Of a stretch of 38,700 bases of DNA, positions 6,988-16,141 are shown piece by piece. The translations under genes and the position numbers were made by a program. Source of the DNA: a bacterium (lineage in GTDB: Bacteria; Babelota; Babeliae; Babelales; Vermiphilaceae); the NCBI GenBank assembly GCA_021777215.1, contig JAJYDS010000011.1, positions 1-38,700 of the forward strand, given 5' to 3'. The notes under the pieces were generated by a model. That model worked only from the letters and a program-made list of their open reading frames with translations, searched no databases and was not told the DNA's origin. The first letter of the stretch is position 1; every line of letters begins with the position of its first letter.

Positions 6988-8640
6988 TTAACTAATAGCC
7001 TTCTTGTTAATAGCATCAAAGAACTCTTCGTTGGTTTTATGCTTCTTCATCTTATCGATAAGAAACTCCATGCCCTCAGTGACATTCATAGAGGCCAAGA
7101 ACTTCTGCATAATCCACACTTTGTTCAATTCTGCTTCTGGCAAGAGTAACTCTTCACGGCGAGTACCCGATACTAATAGATCAAAGGCTGGGTAAACACG
7201 ACGATTAGAAAGTTTACGAGTCATATGCATTTCCATATTACCCGTACCTTTAAACTCTTCGTAAATAACCTCGTCCATACGCGAACCGGTATCAACAAGC
7301 GCTGTAGCTATAATCGTAAGCGAACCGGCTTCTTCGGTATTACGCGCGGCACCAAAAAATCTTTTTGGTCGTTGCAACGCATTAGCATCAATACCTCCGG
7401 TAAGCACCTTGCCCGAGGCGGGAGCGGTCGTATTATAGGCACGAGCCAAACGGGTTATCGAGTCAAGCAAAATAACAACATCTTTTCCCGATTCAACTAA
7501 ACGTTTTGCTTTTTCAAGGACAATCTCAGCAACCTGCACATGCCGCTCTGCTGATTCATCAAAGGTAGAACTAATTACCTCGGCTGAAGCACCCTTAACG
7601 GTACGACGCATATCAGCAACTTCTTCTGGTCGCTCATCAACCAACAAAACAATGACATAGACTTCTGGGTGATTGGCAATAATGGCATGAGCCAAATCTT
7701 TTAACAATACCGTTTTACCCACTTTTGGTGGCGCCACGATAAGGCCCCGTTGTCCTTTGCCAATAGGAGCAAATAGATCAACAATACGCGTAGAAATAAC
7801 AGTTGGATCGTACTCAAGGTTAAACTTTTTATTCGGATGTAACGGCGTTAGACGATCAAAATGTTGGCGGTCGCCCGTAACCATCGGTTCGTCAAAGTTT
7901 ACTTTGCTCACCTTTAATAAGGCGAAATATTTTTCACCCTCTTTTGGCTTACGAATTACTCCGGTAACCGTATCGCCAGTACGCAGATTGAAGCGGCGAA
8001 TTTGTGAGGGAGAAACATACACATCATCGGGCCCAGAAACATAATCATAATAGGGCGAACGAAGAAAGCCAAAACCATCGGGCAATTTTTCTAATACACC
8101 GCCGACTTCTATTTCCATATCAGGATGCTGTTGTACGTAACAAATTTTCTCAATAAGCGCATCTTTAGTCATCAGACTAGCACCAACAATGCCCAATCGA
8201 CGCGAATACAGATTCAAATCTGCAAGCGAAAATTTCTTTAGCTCTTCTTTTGAAAGATCTTGTCCTCGCGGCGCACTCTCTTCGCCATACTGATCTTGCC
8301 CCTGTTGGGCTTGAGCCTGATTAGTTGAACCTTGTTGATTTTGTTGCGGATAGCGCTGTTGACGTTGTTGACCATGTTGTTGATAATGCGGACGACGCAC
8401 ATTTTTATGACGGACACCACTCGTACGATTTTGGTAACGGCCATCATCCATCTGAGTATCTTGCCCTTGTGGACGATCCTGTTGGTCAATCCGTTGCTGC
8501 ACCTCTTGACGCGGCAGACTCTCACTAACAGGAACCGGAGCTACTTGCGGTGCTGGCGGCGTTTGATTTGGCGTTTTTGCCGTTTCTGGCTGCGTTTGGG
8601 CAGAATCAACCACCGGTATCTTGGTATTGGTATCTTCCAT
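6988..8640 (-). CDS. rho: Transcription termination factor Rho with long Q/N-rich N-terminal extension
   Basis: Hexameric RNA-dependent ATPase that ends transcription. The start was set at the ATG at 8640 because GAAGGGGG precedes it; a GTG at 8679 would add 13 residues. In this 550-residue form: residues 1 to about 128 are disordered and very rich in Gln, Pro and Arg; a Rho N-terminal helical domain ([13 protein letters not shown]) is near 138-165; the RNA-binding cold-shock-like domain with DGFGFLRSP is near 180-250; Walker A APPKVGKT is at 303-310; then VDERPEEV and [17 protein letters not shown]. coli Rho is 419 residues, so most of the difference is the N-terminal extension. The gene stands alone on its strand and ends at the bidirectional terminator. 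Confidence 0.97.
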   Translation of the reverse strand: MEDTNTKIPVVDSAQTQPETAKTPNQTPPAPQVAPVPVSESLPRQEVQQRIDQQDRPQGQDTQMDDGRYQNRTSGVRHKNVRRPHYQQHGQQRQQRYPQQNQQGSTNQAQAQQGQDQYGEESAPRGQDLSKEELKKFSLADLNLYSRRLGIVGASLMTKDALIEKICYVQQHPDMEIEVGGVLEKLPDGFGFLRSPYYDYVSGPDDVYVSPSQIRRFNLRTGDTVTGVIRKPKEGEKYFALLKVSKVNFDEPMVTGDRQHFDRLTPLHPNKKFNLEYDPTVISTRIVDLFAPIGKGQRGLIVAPPKVGKTVLLKDLAHAIIANHPEVYVIVLLVDERPEEVADMRRTVKGASAEVISSTFDESAERHVQVAEIVLEKAKRLVESGKDVVILLDSITRLARAYNTTAPASGKVLTGGIDANALQRPKRFFGAARNTEEAGSLTIIATALVDTGSRMDEVIYEEFKGTGNMEMHMTRKLSNRRVYPAFDLLVSGTRREELLLPEAELNKVWIMQKFLASMNVTEGMEFLIDKMKKHKTNEEFFDAINKKAIS

Positions 8641-8988
8641 TAAAACCCCCTTCTCATACAAACACAAAATATCATACACAGTTCCTACGAAACAGACTTA
8701 AAAACACTGACAAGTAGTCAAATTCACATTAATTACTATTATTTTTTACTTCGCAACAAGAGCTCTTTGTAAAAACAGGCGAGAGGCTACACTTTTTTTC
8801 TGTGCCCACCCACAATCGATTGAAAATTACACTCTAGCCAAGGAGTCTTGCGCTCTTCTTATCGCCACCCACAATGCTAAAAAGCATCACGCGTAATAAG
8901 ATCGTATAAGAACTCTTCACTACCGCAGAATACTCGTACTTTTTTTTAAAACCCTACCCCACAAACCTCCATTTTTTCTCCGTGCTTG
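8641..8988. other. Gene-free region between secF and rho
   Basis: About 350 bases with no supported gene on either strand. It includes the rho ribosome binding site and presumably its promoter and leader, but I could not pick convincing -35/-10 hexamers. No T-tracted hairpin follows the secF stop at 8989. Confidence 0.4.
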
Positions 8989-9891
8989 TTATTTTCCCTT
9001 GTAAAAATACATCATGATTGGACTTGCAACATAAATAGATGAATAGGTACCAACCACAATACCAACAAGCAATGCCAGAGAAAAATCTCGTAAAACTTCG
9101 CCACCAATTAAAAACATAGAAAGAACGGTTAAAGCAGTGGCAAAACTAGTCAAAAGAGTTCGGCGCAATGTCTGATTAATACTCAGATTCACAATGTCGT
9201 ACAAAGAATCGCCTTGCATCTTTTTTATATTTTTGCTGATTTGAGCAAAAATCACAATAGTATCATTAATCGAATAGCCAATAACAGCCAATATTGCTGC
9301 AATAAATATAAGAGAAATTTCTTTATCCAATACTAAAAATGTTCCCAAAATCATAAATGGATCGTGGAACAATGCAACAATAGCACCAATAGCAAAAGCA
9401 AATGAGCTAAAGGTAATAGCGATATAAAGCAACATAGCAATCAATGAGATCAACACCGCGCGAAACGCATTCCAACGCAATTCTTGTCCCACGCCTCCGC
9501 CAACCATCTCTGTTTGCAAAATCTCAATTTGTGTACCAGGTAATGCAGCTTGCAATGCGGCCAAAATACGAGAACTAACACCCGCCGACGCACTTGCAAC
9601 CTCTTTCACCCGCACCAGTATCTCTTGCGAAGAAAATTCTCGCAACGTTGGTCCTTGCCAACCTGCTTTTTCCACAATTTCTTGTATTTCAGCAGAACTT
9701 ACTGGACGAGAAAATTTAAACAAGGTTTGCGTACCACCTTCAAAATCAATGCTATACGTAAAAGCCTTACCAGAAGGCTGTGTATGCGCCTTATAAAAAT
9801 ATACGCCAATAAATACTGCTAATATAGCCAAAGAAAAAAATGCCGCCACGTATCGGTATTTTAAAAAGTCAAAACGAATCTCTTGAGACAT
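8989..9891 (-). CDS. secF: Protein translocase subunit SecF
   Basis: 300 residues. With SecD it uses the proton gradient to help SecA/SecYEG-driven export. An N-terminal membrane helix (about 17-34) is followed by a periplasmic region with the family motif YSIDFEGGTQTLFKF. A cluster of five C-terminal helices includes GYSINDTIVIFAQI, corresponding to the conserved GYSxNDTVVVxDR motif; the usual Asp-Arg is replaced by Ala-Gln. GGAGAG precedes the ATG at 9891; a GTG two codons upstream is less likely. No secD lies next to it, although the genes are usually adjacent. Confidence 0.94.
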   Translation of the reverse strand: MSQEIRFDFLKYRYVAAFFSLAILAVFIGVYFYKAHTQPSGKAFTYSIDFEGGTQTLFKFSRPVSSAEIQEIVEKAGWQGPTLREFSSQEILVRVKEVASASAGVSSRILAALQAALPGTQIEILQTEMVGGGVGQELRWNAFRAVLISLIAMLLYIAITFSSFAFAIGAIVALFHDPFMILGTFLVLDKEISLIFIAAILAVIGYSINDTIVIFAQISKNIKKMQGDSLYDIVNLSINQTLRRTLLTSFATALTVLSMFLIGGEVLRDFSLALLVGIVVGTYSSIYVASPIMMYFYKGK

Positions 9892-10054
9892 GAGCACTCT
9901 CCACAGCTAAAAACTTGTTATTGAAAACCACATACGAAGTTTTAACAAGATTTGCGCTTGCTTGCAACCTATTTTTTTATGGTCACCCTTTTTTATCCAC
10001 GACAGGAGCACGCGCTATGCGAGCCGAGCGACAAGATAAAAGAGGAATAAGCCC

Positions 10055-10303
10055 TTAAACGATAGAAACAAAACGACGACCACGCGCACCATAGTGAAAC
10101 TTTACTGAACCGGATCCAATGGCAAAAAGCGTATCATCACTGCCAATACCAACACCGCGTCCTGGATGAATTTTAGTGCCTCGTTGACGAACGAGAATTT
10201 CGCCGCCATAAACCGTTTGACCATCAAACAATTTAACGCCCAACCGTTTACTGTGACTATCACGACCATTCTGAGTAGAACCACCAGCTTTACTTGTTGC
10301 CAT
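10055..10303 (-). CDS. rpmA: 50S ribosomal protein L27
   Basis: 82 residues. The N-terminal [24 protein letters not shown] is the L27 arm that reaches towards the peptidyl-transferase centre; [16 protein letters not shown] and [10 protein letters not shown] complete the family pattern. Note ATSKAGG in place of the common AHKKAGG. AAGGAAAA precedes the ATG. L21 (rplU), its usual neighbour, is not in the window. There is no N-terminal cleavage extension of the Firmicutes type. Confidence 0.97.
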   Translation of the reverse strand: MATSKAGGSTQNGRDSHSKRLGVKLFDGQTVYGGEILVRQRGTKIHPGRGVGIGSDDTLFAIGSGSVKFHYGARGRRFVSIV

Positions 10304-10478
10304 GGGATTTTTCCTTTTAAATCACACTATGTAATAATACTTGGATTTGATCTATCGCTACCCGAGAAAGGGGTAGGATTATAGATTCTCTAGTCACCTT
10401 TTAGTATATACAACGCTCCTTATTCCTGTCAATACCCCTGGAGAGCCCAAACTCTCAGATTTACAGGAAAAAAGCCCC

Positions 10479-13265
10479 TTACTTGCTTACCTCTTTCCAG
10501 TCAGCACCCATGCAAGTTGTAACCACAAGCGGCACACTCCAGGAAACTACCCCCTCAAGCACTTTTTTAGTAAGCTTTTCTACTGTATCTTTATGCTCAT
10601 GAGGCACTTCTATAAGTAATTCGTCATGAATTTGCAAAAGTATACGTGCACCCAAATTTTCTTTGGCAAGTTCCTGGTCTAACGTAATCATACCAAGTTT
10701 CATAAGCTCAGCCGCTGTACCTTGCGCCACCGTATTGACTGCCACACGCATAGCCTCTTGATAAAGCGCCTGATTCTTCTCATTAATTGTAGGAATATAC
10801 CGCCGACGCCCCCAAAGTGTTTTAACATACCCCCACTGTTTAGTCTGCTCAACAATATGGGCCATCCAGGAAGATACCTGCGGGTATTGGGCAAAATATT
10901 TATCGATATACTGCTTTGCATCTTTAAAAGGAATCTTTAAATCATGAGAAAGGCCATAGGGCGTCAGACCATATAAAATACTAAAATTAATGCGCTTGCC
11001 AATCTGACGTTGCTCATAGGTGACCGCATCAAGCGAAACATCAAATAACCCTGCCGCCGTCTGCGCATGAATATCATGCCCTTTTAAAAAAGCATTTTGC
11101 AAGTTTTTATCCTGGCACAAATGAGCCAAAACGCGCAATTCGATCTGGGAATAGTCGGCCGATAGAAAAACGCACCCTTGTCTTGGTTTAAATGCTGCCC
11201 GAATTTCAATACCTTCTGCAGTTGCAGGAATGTTTTGCAGATTTGGTTCTGAACTAGCCAAGCGCCCCGTCGCCACCCCCGTCTGGCTGTATGAGGTGTG
11301 AATACGCCCTGTTTTGGGATTAATGTAGGTCGGCAAAGCATCGACATAAGTACTTTTAAGCTTATAAAGCTCCCGATACTTAAGAATAAGCCCGGGAACT
11401 GGATGCACAACCGAAAGGGCCTCAAGAACTTCTTGGTCTGTTGAATACCCCGTACCCTTAGTGCTCTTGCGTTGCGGCGGCAGCCCGAGGTCATCAAACA
11501 ATAATGCTGCTATCTGCTTCGGAGAATTGAGGTTTATCCCCACATATTGTTTACCAATAGTATCTATAATCTGAATCTCTATCTCTTTCAAGCGCCTACT
11601 TATTTTTTTATCTAGCTCTTGCAAAACCACCGCGTCACAATAAATACCTGCCGCTTCCATGTTTATTAACACCTGTACCAATGGCAGTTCGATCTTTTCG
11701 TATAAGCCTTGCATTTTTTGCCTCTGCAATTCGGCATCCAAAAGCTCGTGTAACCTAAAGGTCTGATGAGCGTCCGCAGCAGAATACATAGTCGCTAATT
11801 CCAACGGCACCTGAGAAAAATTAGTACGCTTTTGATCTTTCACTAGTTCATCATAGGAAATCATCGACTCATCAAAGTAGAAAATAGACAGGCTTTTAAG
11901 ACTCGACTGCTGGCCCTCTTGCACAGTCAACCGACCAGCAATAAGGGAATCAAAAGCCAGCCCGTGCACACCAATGCCATGATTAAGCAATACCAACTCG
12001 TCAAATTTCGCATTATGCATTATCTTCTTATACCGCACATCCTCTAAAATAGGCTTGAGCGCATCAAAGATCTGCTCCCTAGAAAGAGCCGCTGTTGCCG
12101 ACGGCTGCAGTGGCAACTCCTGTCCCGAAAAAAGCGATGCCTGTTCCTCATGCCCCGTACCCTTTTTTTGAGCACCGGCAAGCGCGGGGCCACAGGGAAC
12201 ATAGTATGCGGTTCCTTTTTGGGTACAAAACGAAATACCAATCAGATCATCTTGCAGCGAGCGCAAGCCCGTTGTTTCAGTATCGACAGCAAACAATTTT
12301 TTCGTTTTAAGTTCATCAACCAGTTCTTGCAGCTGCTTACTGGTAACCACTGATTTAAAGGTATACTTTTTCCAATGCTCGAGCTTCGCCTCAAATGCTC
12401 CCGGTGCTTTTTCCAGCTCCTGCAAAAAAGATTTAAAATTCCATTCTTGAAATAAAGTGCGCCCCTCTGACCAATTTTTTATATCAAAAACAAAATCATG
12501 TTTGTGCAATTCAGTTGGTTCATAACGAAGTAAAAAGAGCTCTAAACTTAAAAATGCTTTTTCTTTATTCTCTTCAAGCGCTTTACGAGCCCGCGAAGAC
12601 TTCACTGCATCTAAGTGTTCATACAGATCCGCCAACGAGTCAAACTGCTGTACAAGCTCAAGAGCGCCCTTTTTACCGATGCCGTGTACGCCAGGAATAT
12701 TATCTGAAGCATCCCCAAGTAAGGAAAAATAGAAAGGCAGCTTCGCTACAGGAAAACCCCAAATTTCTTGAAATTTTGCCATATCGACATAAAGCTCCTT
12801 GGCAGTATCAAAAATAAAAGTCTGGTCATTAAGCACCTGCCCCATATCTTTATCAGCGGTAATAAGCACCACTTGATCACCAGCTTTATTGCGCTCTTTG
12901 GCTATGGAAAACATAAGATCGTCAGCTTCAATGCCCTGCTTGGCAACCTGCCGCAACCCTATCTGATCAGCGAACTGAACGATTAATAATTTTTGATCAA
13001 ATAAATCACTGGGCGCAGCCTGCCGCGTTTCTTTATACGCGGGATAAATCTCGTGCCGCTTGGTTTTCCCCTTACTGTCCCACACAATAGCAATATATTC
13101 TGGCCCCACACTATCAATAAGCTTTTTTATCATACGGCAAAACCCAAAAACTGCCTGTATAGCCACTCCTTTTGGCGTCTGCATGGGGCGTAAACTATAG
13201 TAGGCCCTATATAAAAACGAGGAGCCATCTACTAAAAATATTGTTTTTTTCGGATCAAAATTCAT
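10479..13265 (-). CDS. polA: DNA polymerase I
   Basis: 928 residues from the ATG at 13265, chosen because GAGGGTG precedes it; a TTG at 13277 would add four residues. Domains in order: 5'-3' exonuclease (about 1-290; IFLVDGSSFLYRAYYSLR, GIEADDL, GDASDNIPGVHGIGKKGA); 3'-5' proofreading exonuclease (about 310-520; FAVDTETTGL with DxE near 328-330, MHNAKFDELVL, YSAADAHQTFRL), which keeps its acidic residues and should be active; polymerase (about 540-928; LSADYSQIELRVLAHL motif A, RINFSILYGL motif B, LQIHDELLIEVP motif C). It fills gaps in repair and removes Okazaki primers. It is transcribed towards rpmA with 175 bases between. Confidence 0.98.
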   Translation of the reverse strand: MNFDPKKTIFLVDGSSFLYRAYYSLRPMQTPKGVAIQAVFGFCRMIKKLIDSVGPEYIAIVWDSKGKTKRHEIYPAYKETRQAAPSDLFDQKLLIVQFADQIGLRQVAKQGIEADDLMFSIAKERNKAGDQVVLITADKDMGQVLNDQTFIFDTAKELYVDMAKFQEIWGFPVAKLPFYFSLLGDASDNIPGVHGIGKKGALELVQQFDSLADLYEHLDAVKSSRARKALEENKEKAFLSLELFLLRYEPTELHKHDFVFDIKNWSEGRTLFQEWNFKSFLQELEKAPGAFEAKLEHWKKYTFKSVVTSKQLQELVDELKTKKLFAVDTETTGLRSLQDDLIGISFCTQKGTAYYVPCGPALAGAQKKGTGHEEQASLFSGQELPLQPSATAALSREQIFDALKPILEDVRYKKIMHNAKFDELVLLNHGIGVHGLAFDSLIAGRLTVQEGQQSSLKSLSIFYFDESMISYDELVKDQKRTNFSQVPLELATMYSAADAHQTFRLHELLDAELQRQKMQGLYEKIELPLVQVLINMEAAGIYCDAVVLQELDKKISRRLKEIEIQIIDTIGKQYVGINLNSPKQIAALLFDDLGLPPQRKSTKGTGYSTDQEVLEALSVVHPVPGLILKYRELYKLKSTYVDALPTYINPKTGRIHTSYSQTGVATGRLASSEPNLQNIPATAEGIEIRAAFKPRQGCVFLSADYSQIELRVLAHLCQDKNLQNAFLKGHDIHAQTAAGLFDVSLDAVTYEQRQIGKRINFSILYGLTPYGLSHDLKIPFKDAKQYIDKYFAQYPQVSSWMAHIVEQTKQWGYVKTLWGRRRYIPTINEKNQALYQEAMRVAVNTVAQGTAAELMKLGMITLDQELAKENLGARILLQIHDELLIEVPHEHKDTVEKLTKKVLEGVVSWSVPLVVTTCMGADWKEVSK

Positions 13266-13448
13266 AGGCACCCTCAAAGTATAACATAAGCCACCTTGCC
13301 CTTTTCATCGCTCTAGAATCTTTGTGGGCAAGATCAAGTTTTTCTTTAATTATAGCACAGGAACACAAAAAACAATGCCTTCTTATTTTTCGACCTTCCA
13401 CAAATTACCCGCCACACAACTCTTTGCTAAAAAACATTGTGCAAAAGA

Positions 13449-13478
13449 TTGACTTGGCAAAGCGCGACATGGTAAAAA
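13449..13478 (+). promoter_or_regulatory. Predicted promoter of the first barrel gene
   Basis: TTGACT (13449-13454), 18 bases, TAAAAA (13473-13478), 52 bases before the ATG at 13531. The same arrangement TTGnnT-N18-TAAAAA precedes the third barrel gene at 26826. Confidence 0.5.
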
Positions 13479-13530
13479 AAGATATGTGGTAATGAGTTTT
13501 ATCTTTTAACCCCTATCAAGGAGGGTCGTT

Positions 13531-15138
13531 ATGATGAGGAAACATGCACTAGGACTGTTTCTAGCCGCAATGAGCATTGCGGCAACATCCTATGCTGATA
13601 ATTGCTGCAACACAAGTTGCAATAAATGCTGCGAAGAAAAATGCTGCAGCACCAAGTGCTATGACAGCTGCTGCAAGTCAGGCTGTTGTGAAACTGAATG
13701 CGACAATTCTTGCGAAGGATGCGCCTGCGAAGCATCAAGCAAAACCTACTTCTTTGTTCGACCTCTCTATCAAAGTGTTCGCCCAGAATTAATTTCAGGA
13801 TTCCGCAATGAACGTGCTCTTGCCCGTCAAGACGGCAAAGGTGGCGCGTTAGACTTCGTGTTGTTTGGTGGTAATACTACGCATGGCCGCAGATTGGCTA
13901 GTTACTTCATGCCTGATTGCAAAACAACCTTGGCTGTAGGTAACCCATCGACCGCCTTCACACCAGATCTATCATCACATAACTTTGGTCTTGATTCAAA
14001 CTACAGTGGTACCATTTGCTTTAGCATGCGCGAAGCATCCGTTGGCCTTGGCTTACACTACAAACAACGCTTTGCCTGGACTGATGATGAAACGCGCGGC
14101 TGGTGGTTCAGTCTTTCATCGCCAATTCAACGCGTAAGCAACAAAGTAACTATGTACGAAAACAGCAACTCTGCCGATCTTGCTGCGACTTCAACCATCA
14201 CCTCTATGTGTGCCGCATTCAATCAGCCCGCCTGGAATTATGGCCGCATCGCTGCCAACACCAATATGAATAAAACAGGGCTTGCTGATATCGAATTAAA
14301 ATTGGGTTATGAATGGCTTATGTGCGACAGCTGTCACTTTGCCAGCTACTTTGGCGCATTACTCCCAACGGGCAACAAACCATGTGGCCGCTACCTATTT
14401 GAACCAATTGTAGGCCATGGTAAATACTGGGGCGCAATGTGGGGCGCTGAAGGCGGATTCCAAATTTGGGAACAAGAAGAACATGATCGCACCATATCCG
14501 TTGAATATGCTGTTCACTCACAATACTTGTTCAAAAATACCCAACGCCGTTCATTTGACTTAAAGAACAACCCATGGAGCCGCTATCTACTTGCCTACGC
14601 AAACTATGAAGATGCTGTTAACAACGTAACCACACCGGGTATCAACCTTTTCACCCGCGATGTCAAAGTCACTCCACGCTTCTCCCATAACTTGACTGCT
14701 GCAGCAGTATTCACCAGCGGTGGATTCCAAGGTGAGGCAGGTACCAACGTATTCTGCCGTCAATCAGAGTGCGTAAAACTTGCTTGCCCATGGGCAACAG
14801 GGGTAAATGCACCTGCATTAATCGGTGAAAGCGCAAGCCATATTAACCCATTACAAATTATTAGCGGCAATGAACTCGCACAATGCTCCGAGGTAGATGG
14901 CAGCATTCAAACTAACTATGAAAAATATGCTATACAAGCCTGCGATCTTGATCTTGGCTCAGCAACACATCCAGCCATTTTGAGCTATATGATTCATGGT
15001 GCTCTTGGCTATCGCTGGGATAACCGCGAATACCCAATTCACATAAATGGTGGCGCTTCCTATGAATTTGCCGGTAAAAATATAAACACTATTCTTAACC
15101 GCTGGACAATCTGGGGTAAAATCGGCTTTTCATTTTAA
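13531..15138 (+). CDS. Cysteine-rich outer-membrane barrel protein 1
   Basis: 535 residues. A signal peptide ends near residue 22 (TSYA). The mature N-terminus (about 23-70) has 16 cysteines in CC and C-x(2-4)-C spacing. Then comes the block KTYFFVRPLYQSVRPELISGFRNE, shared nearly word for word with the products at 23947 and 26905. The rest alternates short hydrophobic and polar segments, rich in aromatic residues and Gly (GLADIELKLGYEWL, TGNKPCGRY, RSFDLKNNPWSRYL), and ends WTIWGKIGFSF. A terminal Phe and this pattern fit a BAM-inserted outer-membrane barrel. I recognise no named family; chlamydial MOMP is only an analogy for a cysteine-linked barrel. AAGGAGG precedes the ATG. It is followed after 74 bases by its coiled-coil partner. 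Confidence 0.85.
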   Translation: MMRKHALGLFLAAMSIAATSYADNCCNTSCNKCCEEKCCSTKCYDSCCKSGCCETECDNSCEGCACEASSKTYFFVRPLYQSVRPELISGFRNERALARQDGKGGALDFVLFGGNTTHGRRLASYFMPDCKTTLAVGNPSTAFTPDLSSHNFGLDSNYSGTICFSMREASVGLGLHYKQRFAWTDDETRGWWFSLSSPIQRVSNKVTMYENSNSADLAATSTITSMCAAFNQPAWNYGRIAANTNMNKTGLADIELKLGYEWLMCDSCHFASYFGALLPTGNKPCGRYLFEPIVGHGKYWGAMWGAEGGFQIWEQEEHDRTISVEYAVHSQYLFKNTQRRSFDLKNNPWSRYLLAYANYEDAVNNVTTPGINLFTRDVKVTPRFSHNLTAAAVFTSGGFQGEAGTNVFCRQSECVKLACPWATGVNAPALIGESASHINPLQIISGNELAQCSEVDGSIQTNYEKYAIQACDLDLGSATHPAILSYMIHGALGYRWDNREYPIHINGGASYEFAGKNINTILNRWTIWGKIGFSF

Positions 15139-15161
15139 CGTAATAGTACTATAACTATGTC

Positions 15162-15195
15162 AGGATTCCCGATCCATACAATGGTCGGGAATCCT
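15162..15195 (+). promoter_or_regulatory. Long intercistronic hairpin between barrel 1 and its partner
   Basis: AGGATTCCCGA (15162-15172) pairs with TCGGGAATCCT (15185-15195) over 11 bp, and CCA/TGG extends it inward past a bulge. No T run follows, and the partner's ribosome binding site is about 10 bases downstream. It fits an mRNA-stabilising or partial-attenuation structure setting the ratio of the two proteins. Confidence 0.6.
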
Positions 15196-15212
15196 CACGA
15201 TTAGGAGATTTT

Positions 15213-16061
15213 ATGAACATAAAAACACTAGTAAGTCTTGCAGCTCTGGTAAGTGCAGGCCACATACTTGCCATAACACCAAAAGAAGCCGGCCAATTAA
15301 AACAAAAACTCCAAGCCGTATTGGTAAAACCATTAATGGAATGGACAAATGCCGATGCCAACATGCAAAATGATTTTGCCACTTTCGCCAAAGCCCGCAC
15401 TGAAGGTCAAAAATACCAAGCAGCTTATGAGGCAATGTTAGAAAATTTAGCAGCCGTACAAGAAGCACGCGCAAAATATGAAAAAGATCTTGCCGATATT
15501 ACCAAAAAGCTTGATACCGCAAAAACTGATTTAACCGACAAAACAAAAGAAGTAACACAAGCGGGTGAAGAAAGCAAAAAGATAGACTTAACCGTAGAAG
15601 AAATGACACTAAAATATATTCAAGCCAATCAGTTGTTTGGTAAAGCACAAGATCAACTAAATGCGGCCGTAAAAGCTCTTTCTGAAAGTGAAAAAACAAT
15701 AGCGGCCAATAAAACTGTCAGTGCTCAAGAAAAATCAAAACTAGAGCAAGAAGTTGCTGACGCAAAAAAAGAGACCGGCAACCTCGTTACTCTCACTAAA
15801 AGTGCTCAAGACACTATAAAGGCAATGCAAGATGAAATAGCTGCTTTAAAAACTGAAAATGTAACATTGCGCGACACTTTCCAAGCGGTTAAAGCAAACG
15901 TTGATTTATTAATTATTCCTGCCCAACAAGCAGCCGCACATAATACACCAAAAGAATATCCTAAAACAGTACTTACCACACTACAAGAAATACAGAAAGC
16001 GATAAATCCTATTGTTGTACCTGCGCAACCGGTAAAAACAAAAAAAGCTCCTAAAAAATAA
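15213..16061 (+). CDS. Exported coiled-coil partner of barrel 1
   Basis: 282 residues. Signal peptide to about residue 20 (SAGHILA). An N-terminal domain (about 21-75: PKEAGQLKQKL, MEWTNADANMQNDFATF) appears shared with the 25616 product and, more weakly, the 28549 product. A coiled coil runs from about 80 to 225 (Ala, Lys, Glu and Gln rich). The C-terminus is short and basic with Pro and Lys. AGGAGA precedes the ATG. No family recognised. Inference: a periplasmic or surface rod attached through its N-terminal domain, possibly to the barrel encoded just upstream. Confidence 0.8.
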   Translation: MNIKTLVSLAALVSAGHILAITPKEAGQLKQKLQAVLVKPLMEWTNADANMQNDFATFAKARTEGQKYQAAYEAMLENLAAVQEARAKYEKDLADITKKLDTAKTDLTDKTKEVTQAGEESKKIDLTVEEMTLKYIQANQLFGKAQDQLNAAVKALSESEKTIAANKTVSAQEKSKLEQEVADAKKETGNLVTLTKSAQDTIKAMQDEIAALKTENVTLRDTFQAVKANVDLLIIPAQQAAAHNTPKEYPKTVLTTLQEIQKAINPIVVPAQPVKTKKAPKK

Positions 16062-16085
16062 ACAATCTTATATTGTTTCCATTTT

Positions 16086-16117
16086 GAAAAGAGGGAAGTA
16101 GCTACTTCCCTCTTTTC
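16086..16117. terminator. 32-bp perfect palindrome, terminator
   Basis: From GAAAAGAGGGAAGTAG to its exact complement, centred on AGCT at 16100-16103. It lies 24 bases past the stop at 16061, and the right arm ends CTCTTTTC. It closes the first barrel module and separates it from the 16142 gene. Confidence 0.7.
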
Positions 16118-16141
16118 GCGTACAAACAAAAAGGATGCTCT

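Noticed and set aside
8238-8643. Several open frames opposite or out of phase with the N-terminus of rho
   Set aside because: They are shadows of the Q/N-rich repeat-like codons; no ribosome binding site, and their composition is low-complexity.
8679-8679. GTG start for rho (13 residues longer)
   Set aside because: GAAGGGGG before the ATG at 8640 is a better ribosome binding site, and the extra residues do not resemble Rho.
10358-10376. CTACCC/GGGTAG hairpin upstream of rpmA as riboswitch or leader autoregulation
   Set aside because: The stem is short and no matching L27 leader structure is known to me; insufficient support.
10441-10456. Hairpin GAGAG-CCCAAA-CTCTC after polA as terminator
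   Set aside because: Only 5 bp and no T run on the minus strand.
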